Notes: generated by a model not told the origin, from the letters alone. Positions 20,196 through 32,840 are shown, counted from the stretch's first letter. The stretch: 45,848 nt of DNA from Gonapodya prolifera JEL478 (GCA_001574975.1 KQ965896.1:1-45848), one strand, 5' to 3'. A program made the numbers and translations.

Positions 20196-23100
20196 TCAGG
20201 CACAGCTGAACGACGTAAACGAGTACTCCTGATTGCATGAACTACCACAAAACTCCGTGCCGTTACCACACCACCCGTAGATACTGCAGCACTGACCATA
20301 GTTGGGGCAGCGGTATCCACCTTGGCCTGCACCGCATCGACCGTTCGGGGAGATGGGTGGCCGAGTGACGTCAAGTGAGTGGAGGTAGTCTGATATTGAA
20401 CATGTGCAAGGATGCAGAGTAAAAACCTCGGGCACATGCTGACATCACGCAGAATCACGGCCAACTCACATTCCTGGAACAGCTCGTTCCCAGTCTTCCT
20501 GTACCCGCTGTAGGTCTTGAGATCCGCCTCCTTCATTTCGGTCGTGGTTCCATTGGGTCCAAAATGCTGTATTCTGCGCTCTGGCAGCTCGTACACCGGC
20601 CACGCTGCGTCAGTTGCGGATGCGTTGATCCCGTGGTTCGGGTCCCCATAGATCGCGAAGTTGGTCCATCGAGTTGTCATCGCGAGAGATGTGCGCTTAT
20701 CGGTGTCCGAGAGGGTGGGGAGGAGGAACCTGTTGCAGCGGGACGTGGCAGCGTTGGCCCAATGTGTTTGGAAGGAGAAGACAGGTGGACTTACACGAAC
20801 TGCTGCTCTGAGCCATGCGTCACTCCACGGTAGTTCCCGGCGGCGTCCGTCAGATTGACTCCTGTTGTGTTGACGTTGAAGCGGTCTAACAGGGGTAATG
20901 AATTGTCAGAAGTGGTCCTAGGCCAGTCATTATTGTGAGCAGCACTAACATTTGTAGACCTTCTTCCCGGACTTGAACGCCGACTCCGCGAAATACCTAT
21001 CACTTGAATAGAACTTCCCACAGGGACAACCGCGTTAATATCTCCACTTCATCCCTCCAATTCCCCCTCTTCTGGTCTACTCACGATATAATCCCCAACA
21101 ATCTCCCCCGCCGCATCGAACTCCTTATTCCTATCCCCCTTCCTTCCTTCAAAGTACAAGTCGAGCACTCGTTGCCGCCAATCCTCGGGCCACATCTCGC
21201 CCCCAATCGTTGTGTCGGGCGGGAGGACGTTGGGGCTGGACGTGCCGTTAAGGAACGTATTCATGACGGTGAAGTTGGTGCCGTAGGCGCCGGTGAAGAC
21301 TGTGCCTGAGGATCGAGGAGTGTGAGCGTTGGTTGGCTGTGAGTTGTCAGGAAGGAGATGTTACCTTCGTTTTCGTTGTCCCCAATGATGACCGCGCGAC
21401 TGTCAAGCGAACACCAAATAAAAACGCGTTAACAAGAAGCAAACCTCTCGTTGATGCGCTGGCAAAAGCGCTCACATGTTGGAGTGGATCTTCCCGTCCT
21501 TTAATTGCTGCCACGAGTTAGTTGTGATCGTCACACCATCCACAGTCGGCATTCCAGGATACTACAAGCCCACCGTGTACCAATCATTAGTCAGCACAAC
21601 TATCACTCACACCACCACTCCCCCGGTGTCCACTCACGATCCCCGTTATCGCCCATTTGGACATATCAGCATCCGACACGTTCCGTAACGCCGCCATGCG
21701 CTGAGCAGCCGTCAAGTTTGGGTCCGTGATGTTGAAGGCCTTGAGGGCGTTTTTATACTGCCCGTTTACGCTGAAATCGCTGTCGGGCTTGGTATTGGTA
21801 GTCGTTATGGGGGAGCAGAGGTTTCACTTTAGGTTCCAATATATCCTTCTGTATAGCGGTCCGTACTCACTTTTTGACCGTCAAGCGCACCAGGCCCGCC
21901 CGACTCCATGATAATCTGATGAAATAGGTCTTTGGCTTGGGGCATCAGGGCGAGCCATCCTATGGAAATACTGTCGTAGGATAAAGGAAATTACTTTTAA
22001 GACTTCGCGGCAGTTTCGTGCGACCAAAACTCACGACCCGGCGCTTTCGCCAAACACCGTCACTTGGGACGGGTCTCCACCAAATGAGGCAACGTTGGCC
22101 TGAACGTGGGACGAAAGTGATCAGTTGGAAGGTACCTACGGATAAGGAAGGGATATTCACGGAAACGTGCCTTAACCCATTTGAGAGCGGCGACTTGGTC
22201 CTGGAAACCAAAGTTGAGACCGTCTTTGCCGGCTGGTGGAGGGCGATAGGGGTTTGGTTATTATCGAAGTCCGGACCCTTGAATATTGATGTTGTGTCGA
22301 CACGAACCATCTTCCAACAAGTCCATTCCACCAAAGAACCCGTACACGTTCACGCGGTAGTTTACTGCCATCCCGGGCACAATTGTGGTAGGTTTGCATC
22401 GAGATTTCAATGCAAAGCTTGCACAGTCCGACTCACTCTTGACAAGAACGACATCAAAGTTGTTAACAATGTAACTCCCGTTCCAACGGGCAGCATTGCC
22501 CGTGACAAGCGCTCCGCCATGGACCCACACTAAGCATTGAGGTGATGGCGGTTAAAGATATTGCTTGGCTTTTGAATGACAAATGTTCAGAGCGTACCCA
22601 TAACTGAACGTCATGGAGATGAGTATTGGAACGTGTCAGAGAACAATGACGGCTGGTAGGTGCTATTACATCGACTCACCGGGAAGCTTAGCATCTGGTT
22701 TAACAGCACTTGCAGGAGTGTACACATGCTACACCACATCACCGTCAATACCGGGACATGCTTCCCGCGCAGCGATCGTGGAACGAACCAAAACAAGACA
22801 ATCCTCCTTGACACCACCGGTACACAAATCGATCCCGGTCGCGGTAGGGGCTTGCGGGCAGCACATGTACCCGACGTCGGATGTTCCGGCGCGTGATCCG
22901 TTGGTGTATTTGGAGGGAGGGTATTTGGGCGCCTGTGTTTAGTGAGGGCGGGATGAAAGTCATATTCGGCTGGATTGGATGAGGTGGTTGTAAAACAAAC
23001 GCACCTTCCATCTCAAATTTCCGACAGGCGGCTCGGCGAATGGGATATTTCGAAACTCCCTGCGAGAAAGCACGCGTGTTGAAGGCCATCAGCACGTGTA

Positions 23101-23272
23101 ATTCTGTGATCCCCGTGCCGATTTACCTCCATCCGCCAGGAAACACCGATCCGGTGACATCGCCCTGCTCAGTCGCGACGGTGGACGTGGAGACTTGACC
23201 AAAAACGCCGCTGGCGAAGAGCGCGACTGCTGGGACGAACGCGGCGAGAGCGCATTTGAAGATGGGAGCCAT
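20196..23272 (-). CDS. Secreted type-B carboxylesterase with C-terminal CBM18, copy D (intact)
   Basis: The only complete member of the array. Seventeen exons (minus): 23272-23127, 23059-23005, 22932-22789, 22728-22680, 22529-22437, 22364-22308, 22232-22171, 22099-22035, 21970-21871, 21787-21638, 21561-21476, 21399-21365, 21305-21085, 21013-20950, 20885-20795, 20729-20470, 20389-20196; 623 aa, no stop or phase break. Seen: signal peptide (MAPIFKCALAAFVPAVALFA), HGG oxyanion region, NYRVNVYGF, GESAG (Ser about 221), DNENEG (Glu about 347), VTHGSE (His about 466): the full cholinesterase-fold triad. The C-terminal CBM18 (about 578-622) has eight Cys in hevein spacing with [18 protein letters not shown]. 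Role inferred: hydrolysing an ester while anchored to chitin; substrate unknown. Intron 7 appears to use a GC donor (AAG|GCACGT). Confidence 0.92.
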
Positions 23273-24016
23273 CGATACCGTGAGAGACCGAAAGTCGCAG
23301 TTTGTGTTGGATAAAGACGCACCGGCGATATAAAGAGGCGACGAGTGAACCCTCAAAAGGACGCAGTGTCGGCATGTGTCGGTGGGGGAGGGCGCTGTCT
23401 CCCGGGGGTGTCTGTGCTTCCACCAATTTGCTATATACATTTGTCGAGGAAAGAGAGCGACGGAGAAAATAACAAAGACCTATATTTCAATCGATGCATG
23501 TGACTGCCGATCCTTGCAAGTCTGCAGTCCTATGTGTGACGACATTGGCCGGGCCAACAACTATTTTCTGCACTCAGGAAACACGCCGATACTGACGACT
23601 TTCGAAATTCCGCCGATGTTCAGTACGAACAAGTTGAAATAAAGCCCCGCCACTTGCAAGGCGCTCACCGATTCCGCTTTCGAAGACAAGTCGGAATGCT
23701 TCCTCAGTCCTGTCCCGTTGGCAACACAGACCGGATCAACTACTATGCTCCGGAGTCAGGTAGCAAACGACCGACACCACGCGGAGAATCGGGCAGAGAG
23801 GAGGGAACTTGAAATCTTGACTCCTTGCATGGTTCTCGCGAGTCTGTGTATAACCATATTCCATCTTGTCCTGGGATCGAGACCTTTTCTGCATCCTATC
23901 AACCATGTCACCCCATTAGTTCGATCTGAAAACGTTTATTTATTGACATATGTAATAGTACAAAAGGGAGCCAGCGAATAAATAAGAGCGACTCAACAAC
24001 CTCCCCCGCAACAACC
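23273..24016. other. Intergenic upstream of copy D
   Basis: No gene recognised. It presumably holds the promoter and 5' UTR of copy D at its lower end and downstream sequence of copy E at its upper end. Short open frames here carry no domain. Confidence 0.5.
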
Positions 24017-26416
24017 TCATGCACAACTAAATGGCGTAAACGAATACTCCTGATCGCATCCACTCGAACAGAACTCGGTCCGGTTGCCACACATCCGTAC
24101 ATACTGCAGCATTGTCCGTAGTTCTGGCAGCGGTACCCCCCGTGATCAACCCTGCAGCGGCCCGTCTGGAGATATGGGCGGCCGAGTGACGTCGAAGAAG
24201 TGAAAATGATCTGCAAAGCATGTACACGGCGCAGCTGCAGGTGTTGGAGCTTTAGCACAGCAACTCATGCACGATACCACGCAGAATAATGATCAACTCA
24301 CATTGCTGGGTAAGCTCGTTCCCAGTCTTTCTATACCCGTTGTACGTCTTGAGATCTGTCTCTTTCACGTCCGTCGATGTGCCATTCGGTCCAAACACCT
24401 GCATTCTGCGCTCCAGCAGTTCATAGTACGCCGGCCACGCCACGTCTGTCGCAGACCCGTTGATTCCGTGGTTGGGGTCTCCGTGGATCGAAAGTTGGTC
24501 CACTTGGTGGCCATTGCGAAGGACACGCGTTTGTCGGTGTCGGAGAGGGTGGGGAGGAGGAACCCTGTTGCAGCGGGAGGTTGAGTCATTTGCCCGAGTG
24601 TGTCGGAGCAAAGACAGAAAGACTCACACGAATTGCAGCTCTGAGGTATGGGTCACCCCTTTGTAGTGCCCGGCGGCGTCCGTGAGGTTGACTCCCGTTG
24701 TATTCACGTTGAAGCAGTCTTCGGGCAGGGGTGATAGATTGTCAGAAGTGGTCCTAGGGGGCATCCACTGTGAGCATTCCCGGATACTAATACACCACCA
24801 GTCAGCACCGCAACTGATCAGCGATGTCCCGTCTTCTCGATGCGCCAAACTCACGAACGCTGTGTTCGCCCACTTGAGCATATCCGGACCAGACACGTTC
24901 CTCAACGCCGCCACGCGCTGTGCCGCGGTCAGTGTCGGGTCTGTGAGATTGAAGTACTTGAGAGCGTTCCTGTACTGGTCTTGCACGCTCAGGTCGTTGT
25001 CGGGCTTGGCAGTAGTGTCAAGTTAGTACGTTACCCCCCGACTCCATTATAACCTGGTGGAAAAGGTTCTTGGCTTGCGGTATTAGGGAGAGCCATCCGA
25101 TTGAAATGCTGATATTGGTGGGAATGTACCATTTGAAGACATGTGCGAGAGATGGGTGCAAAAGTAACTCACGACCCGTTACTTTCGCCAAACACGGTCA
25201 TTTGAGATGGGTCTCCACCAAACCCGGCGATGTTGGCCTGACGAGAGGAACGTGAATCATTGCTTGGAGATGCCGGCTTCACAGATGGGGGAAGCGGTTT
25301 TAACACGTGCATTGATCCATTTCAGAGCCGCAACTTGGTCCTGGAGCCCATAGTTGAGCCCGTCGTTGCCAGCTGTTGAGGTGTCATCAACGTCAGGTGC
25401 CCGCATGAATTGATTCTGCGGGTTTAATCTCACCATTTTTTAACAAGTCCATGCTAGCGAGAAAGCCGAACGCGCTCACGTGATAGTTAACTGTCGTCCA
25501 GAGCAAAGTAAAGTGGTGAGATGGTGCCGTGTTTCACAAGCGCAGGTTTGCACAAATCTCACGCTTCACAAGAACAACGTCAAAGTTCTCGACAATGCAA
25601 CTCCCGTTCCACCGAGCTGCGTTGCCCGAGACATATGCGCCACCGTAAATACATACTAATTGTCGTCAGGAGATGTCATTGGTCACAGATGCTTGGGGCT
25701 TTGAATGAAGTGCATCGAGAACTCACCATGACTACAGGCCGTGTCAACAAACATGTGTAATTGTCAGAGAGTGCTGATTGGTGGTAGGTGCAAAGTGGAC
25801 TCACCAGGAAGCTTGGCATCCGGTTTGGAAGCACTTGCTGGCGTGTAAACATGCTACAACACCACCAATCGGCATCGAAACCGCAGAGCATTGCTTCGCT
25901 CCGATCGTTAAAGCAATATGAACCAAAGCAAGACAATCCTCCTTGACACCTCCCGTACACAAATCGAGCGTGGGCGCTTGGGTACTTTGCGAGCAGCACA
26001 TGTATCCGACATCGGACGTCCCGGCACGGGATCCGCTGGTGTACTTCGAAGGAGGGTACTTAAGCGGCTGTGCGCGGTGGACGGGGTGGGAAGTGATGGT
26101 TTTGGAACCGGTGTACATCAGAAAAGCTCTTTGTGAAGAAAACTTGCCTTCCATCGCAGATTTCCAACCGGCGGCTCAGCGAAGGGGATATTCCGAAACT
26201 CCCTTTGGGAAGGACGCGGCGCTTTGAATACAATCAGGGAGCGGCAGCATCTTTTCCGTGGCGACGTTACCTCCACCCTCCAGGAAACACGGATCCGGTG
26301 ACATCACCCTGTTCCGTCGCGACGGTGGATGTTGGCAATTGGCCGAGCACGCCGCTCGAGAAGAACAAGACTGCCGGGAAGAGCACTGCGAGAACGCGTT
26401 TGAAGATGTGAGCCGT
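24017..26416 (-). pseudogene. Carboxylesterase-CBM18 copy E, pseudogene
   Basis: Closest to copy D; exons 1-10 and 15-17 are recognisable. Breaks: the start codon is ACG (26416-26414) where copy D has ATG. Sequence from the intron after exon 14 is joined directly to the end of exon 11 (about 24780), deleting exons 11-14 and with them the acidic residue of the catalytic triad. The end of exon 9 is trimmed (about 25033). One base is missing in exon 16 (about 24495). The CBM18 exon has one extra G (about 24163) and one missing base (about 24094), so its cysteines are out of frame in between. The signal-peptide-like region and the Ser motif remain. Confidence 0.85.
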
Positions 26417-26881
26417 CGATACCGTGAGCGACGGGACATCGCAGTTGGGTGCAAATACAAGACTCACCGGCGAATTAATGGGACCGTAGACCCTGAATGC
26501 GGCGTTTAATTGGTTGGTGTTAGCATGTCTCCCTTGATGATGCAGCTGCGGTCACGGTGTTTGCATGAGGGAAAGAAGCCAGAGTCGAGGAAAGAGCGCG
26601 ACGCAGCAGATAGCAGTACAAACATTTCGTTCACAGTTGTATTCTTGACTACCCGGCGTGGAAGTCTTGTACCGTCCAATGATTACTGCACCGATCATGG
26701 GGTCCATTATTGTCAGGTATACTTGACCTTGGAGATCATCAAAATTTCGCAAGGCATCGGAGAGAACATATTAAAAATGCGGCCTCCACTTTTTGCAAGA
26801 CAACCAGCAATTCTGCTTAAAATAAATGACAGACGTAGAACATCTCGCAGTCGGAGTTCTCCCTATGTATGCCCTCCGACC
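26417..26881. other. Intergenic between copy E and the ALDH gene
   Basis: Nothing recognised. The ALDH stop codon marks the lower gene boundary at 26882. It presumably holds the ALDH 3' UTR and the former copy E promoter. Confidence 0.5.
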
Positions 26882-29149
26882 CTAGTAGGCAACACAAATT
26901 GCCTGTAAGACACGAGAAACCACGACGTCGCAATCGCTAAGCGCGCCATATCGCATAAAAGTTAGCCGCGGACACAAAACGTACCTTGGTATCGCAATAA
27001 AACTCCCTCGACCACTCCGCCCCTCCTTCCCGACCTATCCCGCTCGCTTTAGTCCCGCCAAAGGGGGCGTTGAGGTCGCGGACCATCCAGCAACTTCACG
27101 TGCGGGGAATTCGAGAGTTGGGTGAGTTGTTATTCCGTTCCTCAACCTCTGTCCCACCCCACCGCAACCACTCACTTCACCCACACATATCCTCCCCGGA
27201 TCCCCTCCGCGACTCGATGTGCCCTGCGCAGGTCCTCGCTCCACACGGACGCGGAGAGGCCGTACTTTGTGCCGTTGGCGATCCGCAGGGCGTCCTCTTC
27301 GGTGCGGAAGGGGAGGATGGTCACGACTTTGGGGTGGGAGTGCAGGGCAGCGGAGTAGAGAGGGAGAGGAGCCAGCTTATGGCTACAAATGAAGACCAAA
27401 GTGAAGAAGAAGAAACGCACCAGGCCCGAAAATCTCCTCCTGGTTACACCTCGCCACCTCGCCCAACCCCACCACCACCGTAGGCTCCATCCAAAACCCA
27501 CCCTCCAATCTCCTCTCCCCCTTCTCCCTTTGCTCCACCATGACCGGCCTGCCCTTCACAACTTCCGCCCCATACCTTCCCCCATGCACGACCTTCCCCC
27601 CCTCCTGCACGGCAAGCGCGAGGTAAGAAACGACTTTATCGTAGTGAGCCCGCGACACGAGCGCGCCGGTTGTGGTGGACGGGTGGCGCGGGTCCCCGAC
27701 GGTGAGGGCGCGCGTGTGGGTGAGGAAGAGGGCGAGAAATCTGGTGACGAGTTGGTTGTCAGTTGGCACCATTCGCTCATTCTGGGCAGCGCCCTGCAGC
27801 ACCCGAACAGTGCCACCGAACAAGACCAAGACCACTCACGCATCATACACCTCACTCTGAACCAGCACTCTACTCCCGCACAAACACACCTCTCCCTGAT
27901 TCGCAAACGCGGCTCTCACAGCGCCCTCGGCGGCACGCGGGAGGTCCGCGTCCGCGAACACGATGGTTGCGTTCTTGCCGCCGAGTTCGAGAGATAGCTT
28001 TTTGGGGAAGGGTGATGTGAGGGCGGAGATGCGTGTGCCGATGGTCGTGGAGCCGGTGAAGGAGATCAGGGGGACGTTGGGGTGGAGGACGAGGGCTGGC
28101 GGGGGGTGAGAACGTGCCGAGTGGGGGAGAAGAGACGAAAAGGTTCGCGGAGCAACATGTAAAGTACGGCGTAGGATGACACAAAGTGGCGCGAGAGGGA
28201 GTTGGAGACCAGTAACGCCGTTGTGCAGAGTCATTAAACGTAATACTCGCGTTCCCCTGCCCCCGGACCCGTCCCGAAGACGATATTGACGACGCCCTTC
28301 GGCAGCCCTACTTTAATGAGCACGTCGGCGAGGAGGAATGCCGTCATGGGTGTTACTTCTGAGGGCTTGCACACGCAAGTGCATCCATCTACATGTGCAG
28401 GAGGTGGAGTCAATGCGTGACATGTGACATGAAGGAATGGGGAGAAATGTGAAGAACGTACATGCGATAGCGGGTGCGATTTTCCAGGTGAGGAGGTAGA
28501 GAGGGAGGTTCCAGGGAGATATGAGGCCCGCAACGCCGACGGGTTGGTGGTGGGTGTATCTAGTGGAGGCCCATTCAGCAGCTGTGCCAAGAGAGGTGAC
28601 GTAACCCCACAGATGGACTCACGTCCAAGCGACCCCGTCAATTCTCGACACCTTATCCTCGTCGTAGGCGAGTCTCCCGGCAAAGTACCTAAAGTTGGCC
28701 ACGGCTCTCGGAATATCGACCGCGGTGGCGAGTGAGACTGGTTTCCCCTGGTCTGTGGACTCTGCGAGCGCGAATTCGGCGAGACGGGATTCGATGGAGT
28801 CTGCGATGCGGGTGAGGAAGGATGCACGGACGGTGCGCGGTGTGGTTGACCAGGAGGGAAATGCGGCGGCTACGGGGGTGGAGCGAGTGGTAGTGGATCG
28901 TGAAGGGATTGTGAGAGAGTGAGCAGTGCTAGTGATCACCTGCAGCTGCGACTGCGAGTTCGACGTCCGCAGAAGACGAGTCCGGACAGTGGGAGTACAC
29001 CTGCGTAGTCGATTCAGTACACGACAGAGCGAGAATGGCGTGCATGTCGCCAATCGTACCTTTCCCGTCGCGGGCTCGACGTTGTCCAGGTATTTTCCGT
29101 CCACGGGCGGCCGCAGCTCGCCGTCAATGAAGTTGAGAATGCGGCTCAT
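26882..29149 (-). CDS. Aldehyde dehydrogenase, ALDH8 / 2-aminomuconate-semialdehyde type
   Basis: Predicted cytosolic NAD-dependent aldehyde dehydrogenase. Ten exons (minus): 29149-29060, 29000-28940, 28869-28623, 28559-28462, 28388-28251, 28095-27840, 27740-27421, 27326-27176, 27093-26985, 26902-26882; exactly 497 codons, 496 aa, normal for the family. Seen: substrate-entry start FIDGELRPP and [38 protein letters not shown]; Rossmann SFTGST; general base Glu in LELGGKN (about 248); nucleophile Cys in NQGEVC (about 282); EEIFGP; and C-terminal [14 protein letters not shown]. The [19 protein letters not shown]-type start points to the ALDH8A1 / hydroxymuconic-semialdehyde group of the tryptophan-kynurenine route; that assignment is by pattern. 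Intron 5 needs a GC donor (GAAC|GCGAGT) to keep frame. Confidence 0.92.
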
Positions 29150-29348
29150 GCGATCGGAGCGTCGGCGGCAAAGGGTCTCGTGGTATGTTTCGAAAACAGT
29201 GGACAAGAAGTTGCGGACCGGGAGAATACCCGTCACCCCCGAAATCCACAGCACTCACAAAGACTTTGTTCCACTTCATTTTCTAAGTTTTATTCACTTC
29301 ACTGCATATGTTCACCCCCGCCAGCCGTGCCTCGATTGTTTGTGTGGC

Positions 29349-32300
29349 TCAAACAGGTGAACACCCGCTAGAGTACGGGTTGACCACCACGCACGCGAAT
29401 CCAGCTTGGCAGCACGTCGGGCCTGTGTAACCGATTCCACCGCACTGGGCGTACGTTCCCGCGCAGGACGGCTGCAAGGTTGGGGGTGGGGATGGAACAC
29501 AGTGTTACGTACATGAACACTTCGACGCTGGAGCAAATCACCAGACGGAGCCACCAACTCACATTATTCGGAGCCTGAAGGCACTGGCTACAGTACGGGT
29601 TCTGCACCACGCACTGAGATCCAGGTCGGCAGCACGTTGGCCCAGTTCGAACACGAACGCGCACGTTGCAGTGGTCGTCCTTGTCGCCGTTTTGGTAGTC
29701 GCGGTCGTGGGCTTGGCGGTGGTGGTCGTGGATGGACGGGCGGCCGTCGTGGTTTGTTTTGCCAGAGTTGTGGTCGCTTGAGCCAGAGTCGTGGTCGGCG
29801 TAACCACCGCCGACGTCGTTGGAGTATAGGAAGTCGTCGTCTCGGTCTGGGTGACCGTCGCCGTCGTCTCAGTACTTGTGCTCGTCGTCGGCAGAACAGC
29901 AACTGTCGTGGTCGAGGTCTCAGGTGCAAGCCTCCGCTCCACAAAGTACCCAGCAATGACGTCCGCCTGGGAGCACTTGTCTTCGTTCAGGAGCCCGCTG
30001 TTTTGCCTAGTTTGCAACGTCCACGGTCACACCACACACGTCAGCAAACTTTGGGCTCGGATACACCTGAGCGCAGACTCACATCTCGATACACTGCTCC
30101 AGGCCAAAGTAGTTGTTTGGCTCGCCGTCCTTGAATGTGATGATCTTGGTGGTGCTGTCCCACACGACTTCGGTGGCGGCGTAACTTGCGGAGGAGAGGA
30201 CGGTTCCGACCTATAAATGTGACAAGGGAACGGACGGTACAACCCCGGTCAGTCGGTAATAAGTGACTGGAAGACTGTGAGGAGAACGGAGTGCGGACTT
30301 ACGTTGAGCACAGTGTCTGCACCGATCCAGTATTTGCTGTATGTTTGAGAAGTTTGGGACGTGTGATGTTTTTGGCGCACCAATCTGAACTCTGAAGAGT
30401 GGGGACAGGTACTCATAGGTCTGCCGTACTCCAATCAGTCACGATCCCAAACAATGCTTCCTGATCCGCGGGAGACTGGACGCGCGGACCAATTCACCCT
30501 TAAAGAGGCGAGCACCATCAAAAACCGTCATCTCATTGTAATTTGTACACAGCATGCAATTGCCGCAAAGCCCAACAGTACCTTGTAAGTATGTGAAGCT
30601 TCCGCCACAGCACCGAACCACGTAATACCATCATTTGGGATGGCGCGCACGGCACGGTCGTTGAGGAATGGTCCAGCCGGTGGAGAGAGCGTCGGAGCGG
30701 GTGCTTTGTGGGAGTGGGAGAGTGGGAGAGTGGCGGGATAGCGTGTACGTCAGACACACGCGCGGGCCGGAGAAGGTTTGAAACAAGAGCAAAGAAAGAG
30801 CCGCTCACATGAACTCGCCCGGCGGCACGATCTCAACCTGCGAATACCCCGTCTCGACCAAATTCAACCTGCACGTGCCATCCATTACACCAGCGCGAGC
30901 CATGCACCATGCCGCGGTGGCCCCACCACCGACTACCTGCGGCGCTGCAGGTGTGTTTGTGGTCGTCGTTGTCTGGGTTGCTGTCGCCGTGGTGATGGTG
31001 TTGGTCTCGGTCGCCGTACTGGTTGTAGTCTCAGTTGCCGTAGTGGTTGCAGGCGGAGTCTTCGGGGGACACCCATCTGCCTCTGTGCCCTCACGGGGAC
31101 CTGGAAGATTGTCTCGCACGCAGATTGGGGGCACGTATCCACCACAAGTCCAAATCTCGCCAAGCGTGGATCGGACATAGGCAAAAATGCAATTCTGGAG
31201 TCCCGTGAGGAGCATGTCGTCCACACGACCAGAGAGGGGATCTCCGTCGAAAAAAATTGGCTTGCAGCATCGTGAGGGTTGTCATGTTGGAGAGCGCCGT
31301 GAACTGGTTGCCGGAAATGATCATCTCGAAGATACTCTTCAGACCCAAGAGGGGAGGAAGGGGTCCGCCGATGTTGTTGAGGCAGAGGCGCACCTCTTGA
31401 AGTTTGGACAGTCTTGATTCGTCAATGAGTTAGCAAACAGTTAACAACGACCGTACAAAACGGATGAACTTACTCCCCGAAAGATGCTGGAAGAGTGCCC
31501 GTGATGCCGTTTCCTGTTGTGGAAAATTATGTACCCTCCGTCAAAGACCCAATATTCACCGGCATGGGCGCTTTCTAGCCCCTGTCGTTGAGATTGATCC
31601 CAGTGATGCGACCATTGTCGGAAGTGATGGCGTTATTGTCATAGCCGCAGCGGCGAGAAGTCGGCCACGGGACGGTGAGACCAGATGCAACATACCAGCC
31701 CTCGAGGATTGCGCAGTCTGCCACGGTCTCTAGTGCAAGTGGTGGAAGCCTTCTCTCGGCAATGTACCCCCCTTCTGGTGGTTCGGTGCAGGGAAGGTCG
31801 TTCAGCACACCGCTTGGGTACCTGAAGGCAACGGGAGCTGCTTATTGCAATGCAGAGATAGAAAGTATGCGCATCATCTCACATTTCCAAACACTGCTCG
31901 ATTCCATTGGCGTTGTTTGGCTCGCCGGAGCTGAACGCGACCAACTGAGTTGATCCGTCCCACACCAGATTGGAGGTAGCATAGCTTACCGATGAATAGA
32001 ATTGCGCGCTTCCCTGGAGGTAGATGGAACGTATGCATTAGACAATGGCTGGTTGCATCAAACGGCTCGATTCTGCGATGCTGCGGCACGTCAATAACTT
32101 ACACTGGTACCAACACTGTCAGCGCCGACCCAGTAGAATCTACGAGCGAGGTAAACGATCTCAAATAAATCGGAATGTGCGATTGTATGGAAGATGCGGG
32201 TACTCACAATCCATTACGAGACCAGTCGGAGACAAGTTGGAAAATTGCATTCTGGTCAGACCTGGATTGAATTTGGACCAACTCGGCCTAAACGTGGAAT

Positions 32301-32840
32301 GTTTGCGGAAATGCGGGAATGCAGTTATTCAAAAGCAGCCCTCCAAAATGGGTTCAAGGAGAGTGCGGGAAACAAACCTGTACGTCAAGGATGCATCCGC
32401 AACCGCTTCGAGCCACGTGAGGGTCGCGTCCGACTTAACAACACGGACCGCTCGGTCGTTCACGATAGTCCAGCCGTTGGAAATCGCTTCAGCGGGGTCG
32501 CTGTTAGAAAACGAAGGGAGTACACGCATGGTTATTGACTGCCAGTCCCAGGAGACGAACTGCAAGAAAGTTCCCGGAGATCAACTCACATGACTTCTCT
32601 TGGAGGAACGATTGCGATCTGCGAGCTGCCGGTCTTTGCGAGGTTGATTACACAAGCAGTCCCGTTGGCTGAGGCTACAGCATTGCCACCTCGAGCAGTA
32701 CACCAAGTTGAGGTGACGCCCCCGGCAACAGCGACTAGAGCAGCGTCTGACAACAGAGAGGCAAAGAGTAATCCCGAAAGCGCGATCCCAAGGAGAGGTG
32801 ATTGTCTCCTCATCACGGGGAGAAAAGACCAGAATTGCAT
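29349..32840 (-). CDS. Secreted mosaic: C-type lectin - LRR - C-type lectin - CBM1 (several frame breaks)
   Basis: Read as one minus-strand gene. The start is ATG 32840 or 32813 ([20 protein letters not shown] signal peptide). Module 1: exons 32840-32590, 32500-32378, 32261-32208, 32139-32103, 32013-31883 and about 31820-31575. It contains [42 protein letters not shown] and [11 protein letters not shown], a C-type-lectin-like domain. [56 protein letters not shown] Thr-rich linker follows. Module 2 (about 30970-29930) repeats module 1: [42 protein letters not shown]. Then come a Thr-rich linker and two CBM1s, the last intact (29463-29349, [13 protein letters not shown]). Breaks: T7 run at 31250-31256, an extra base near 30666, no GT donor before TAG at 31573, unclear phase near 30450, and the first CBM1 (about 29660) out of frame. 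The whole is either a decaying gene or an error-prone assembly. Role inferred: carbohydrate binding at the cell surface. Confidence 0.6.
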
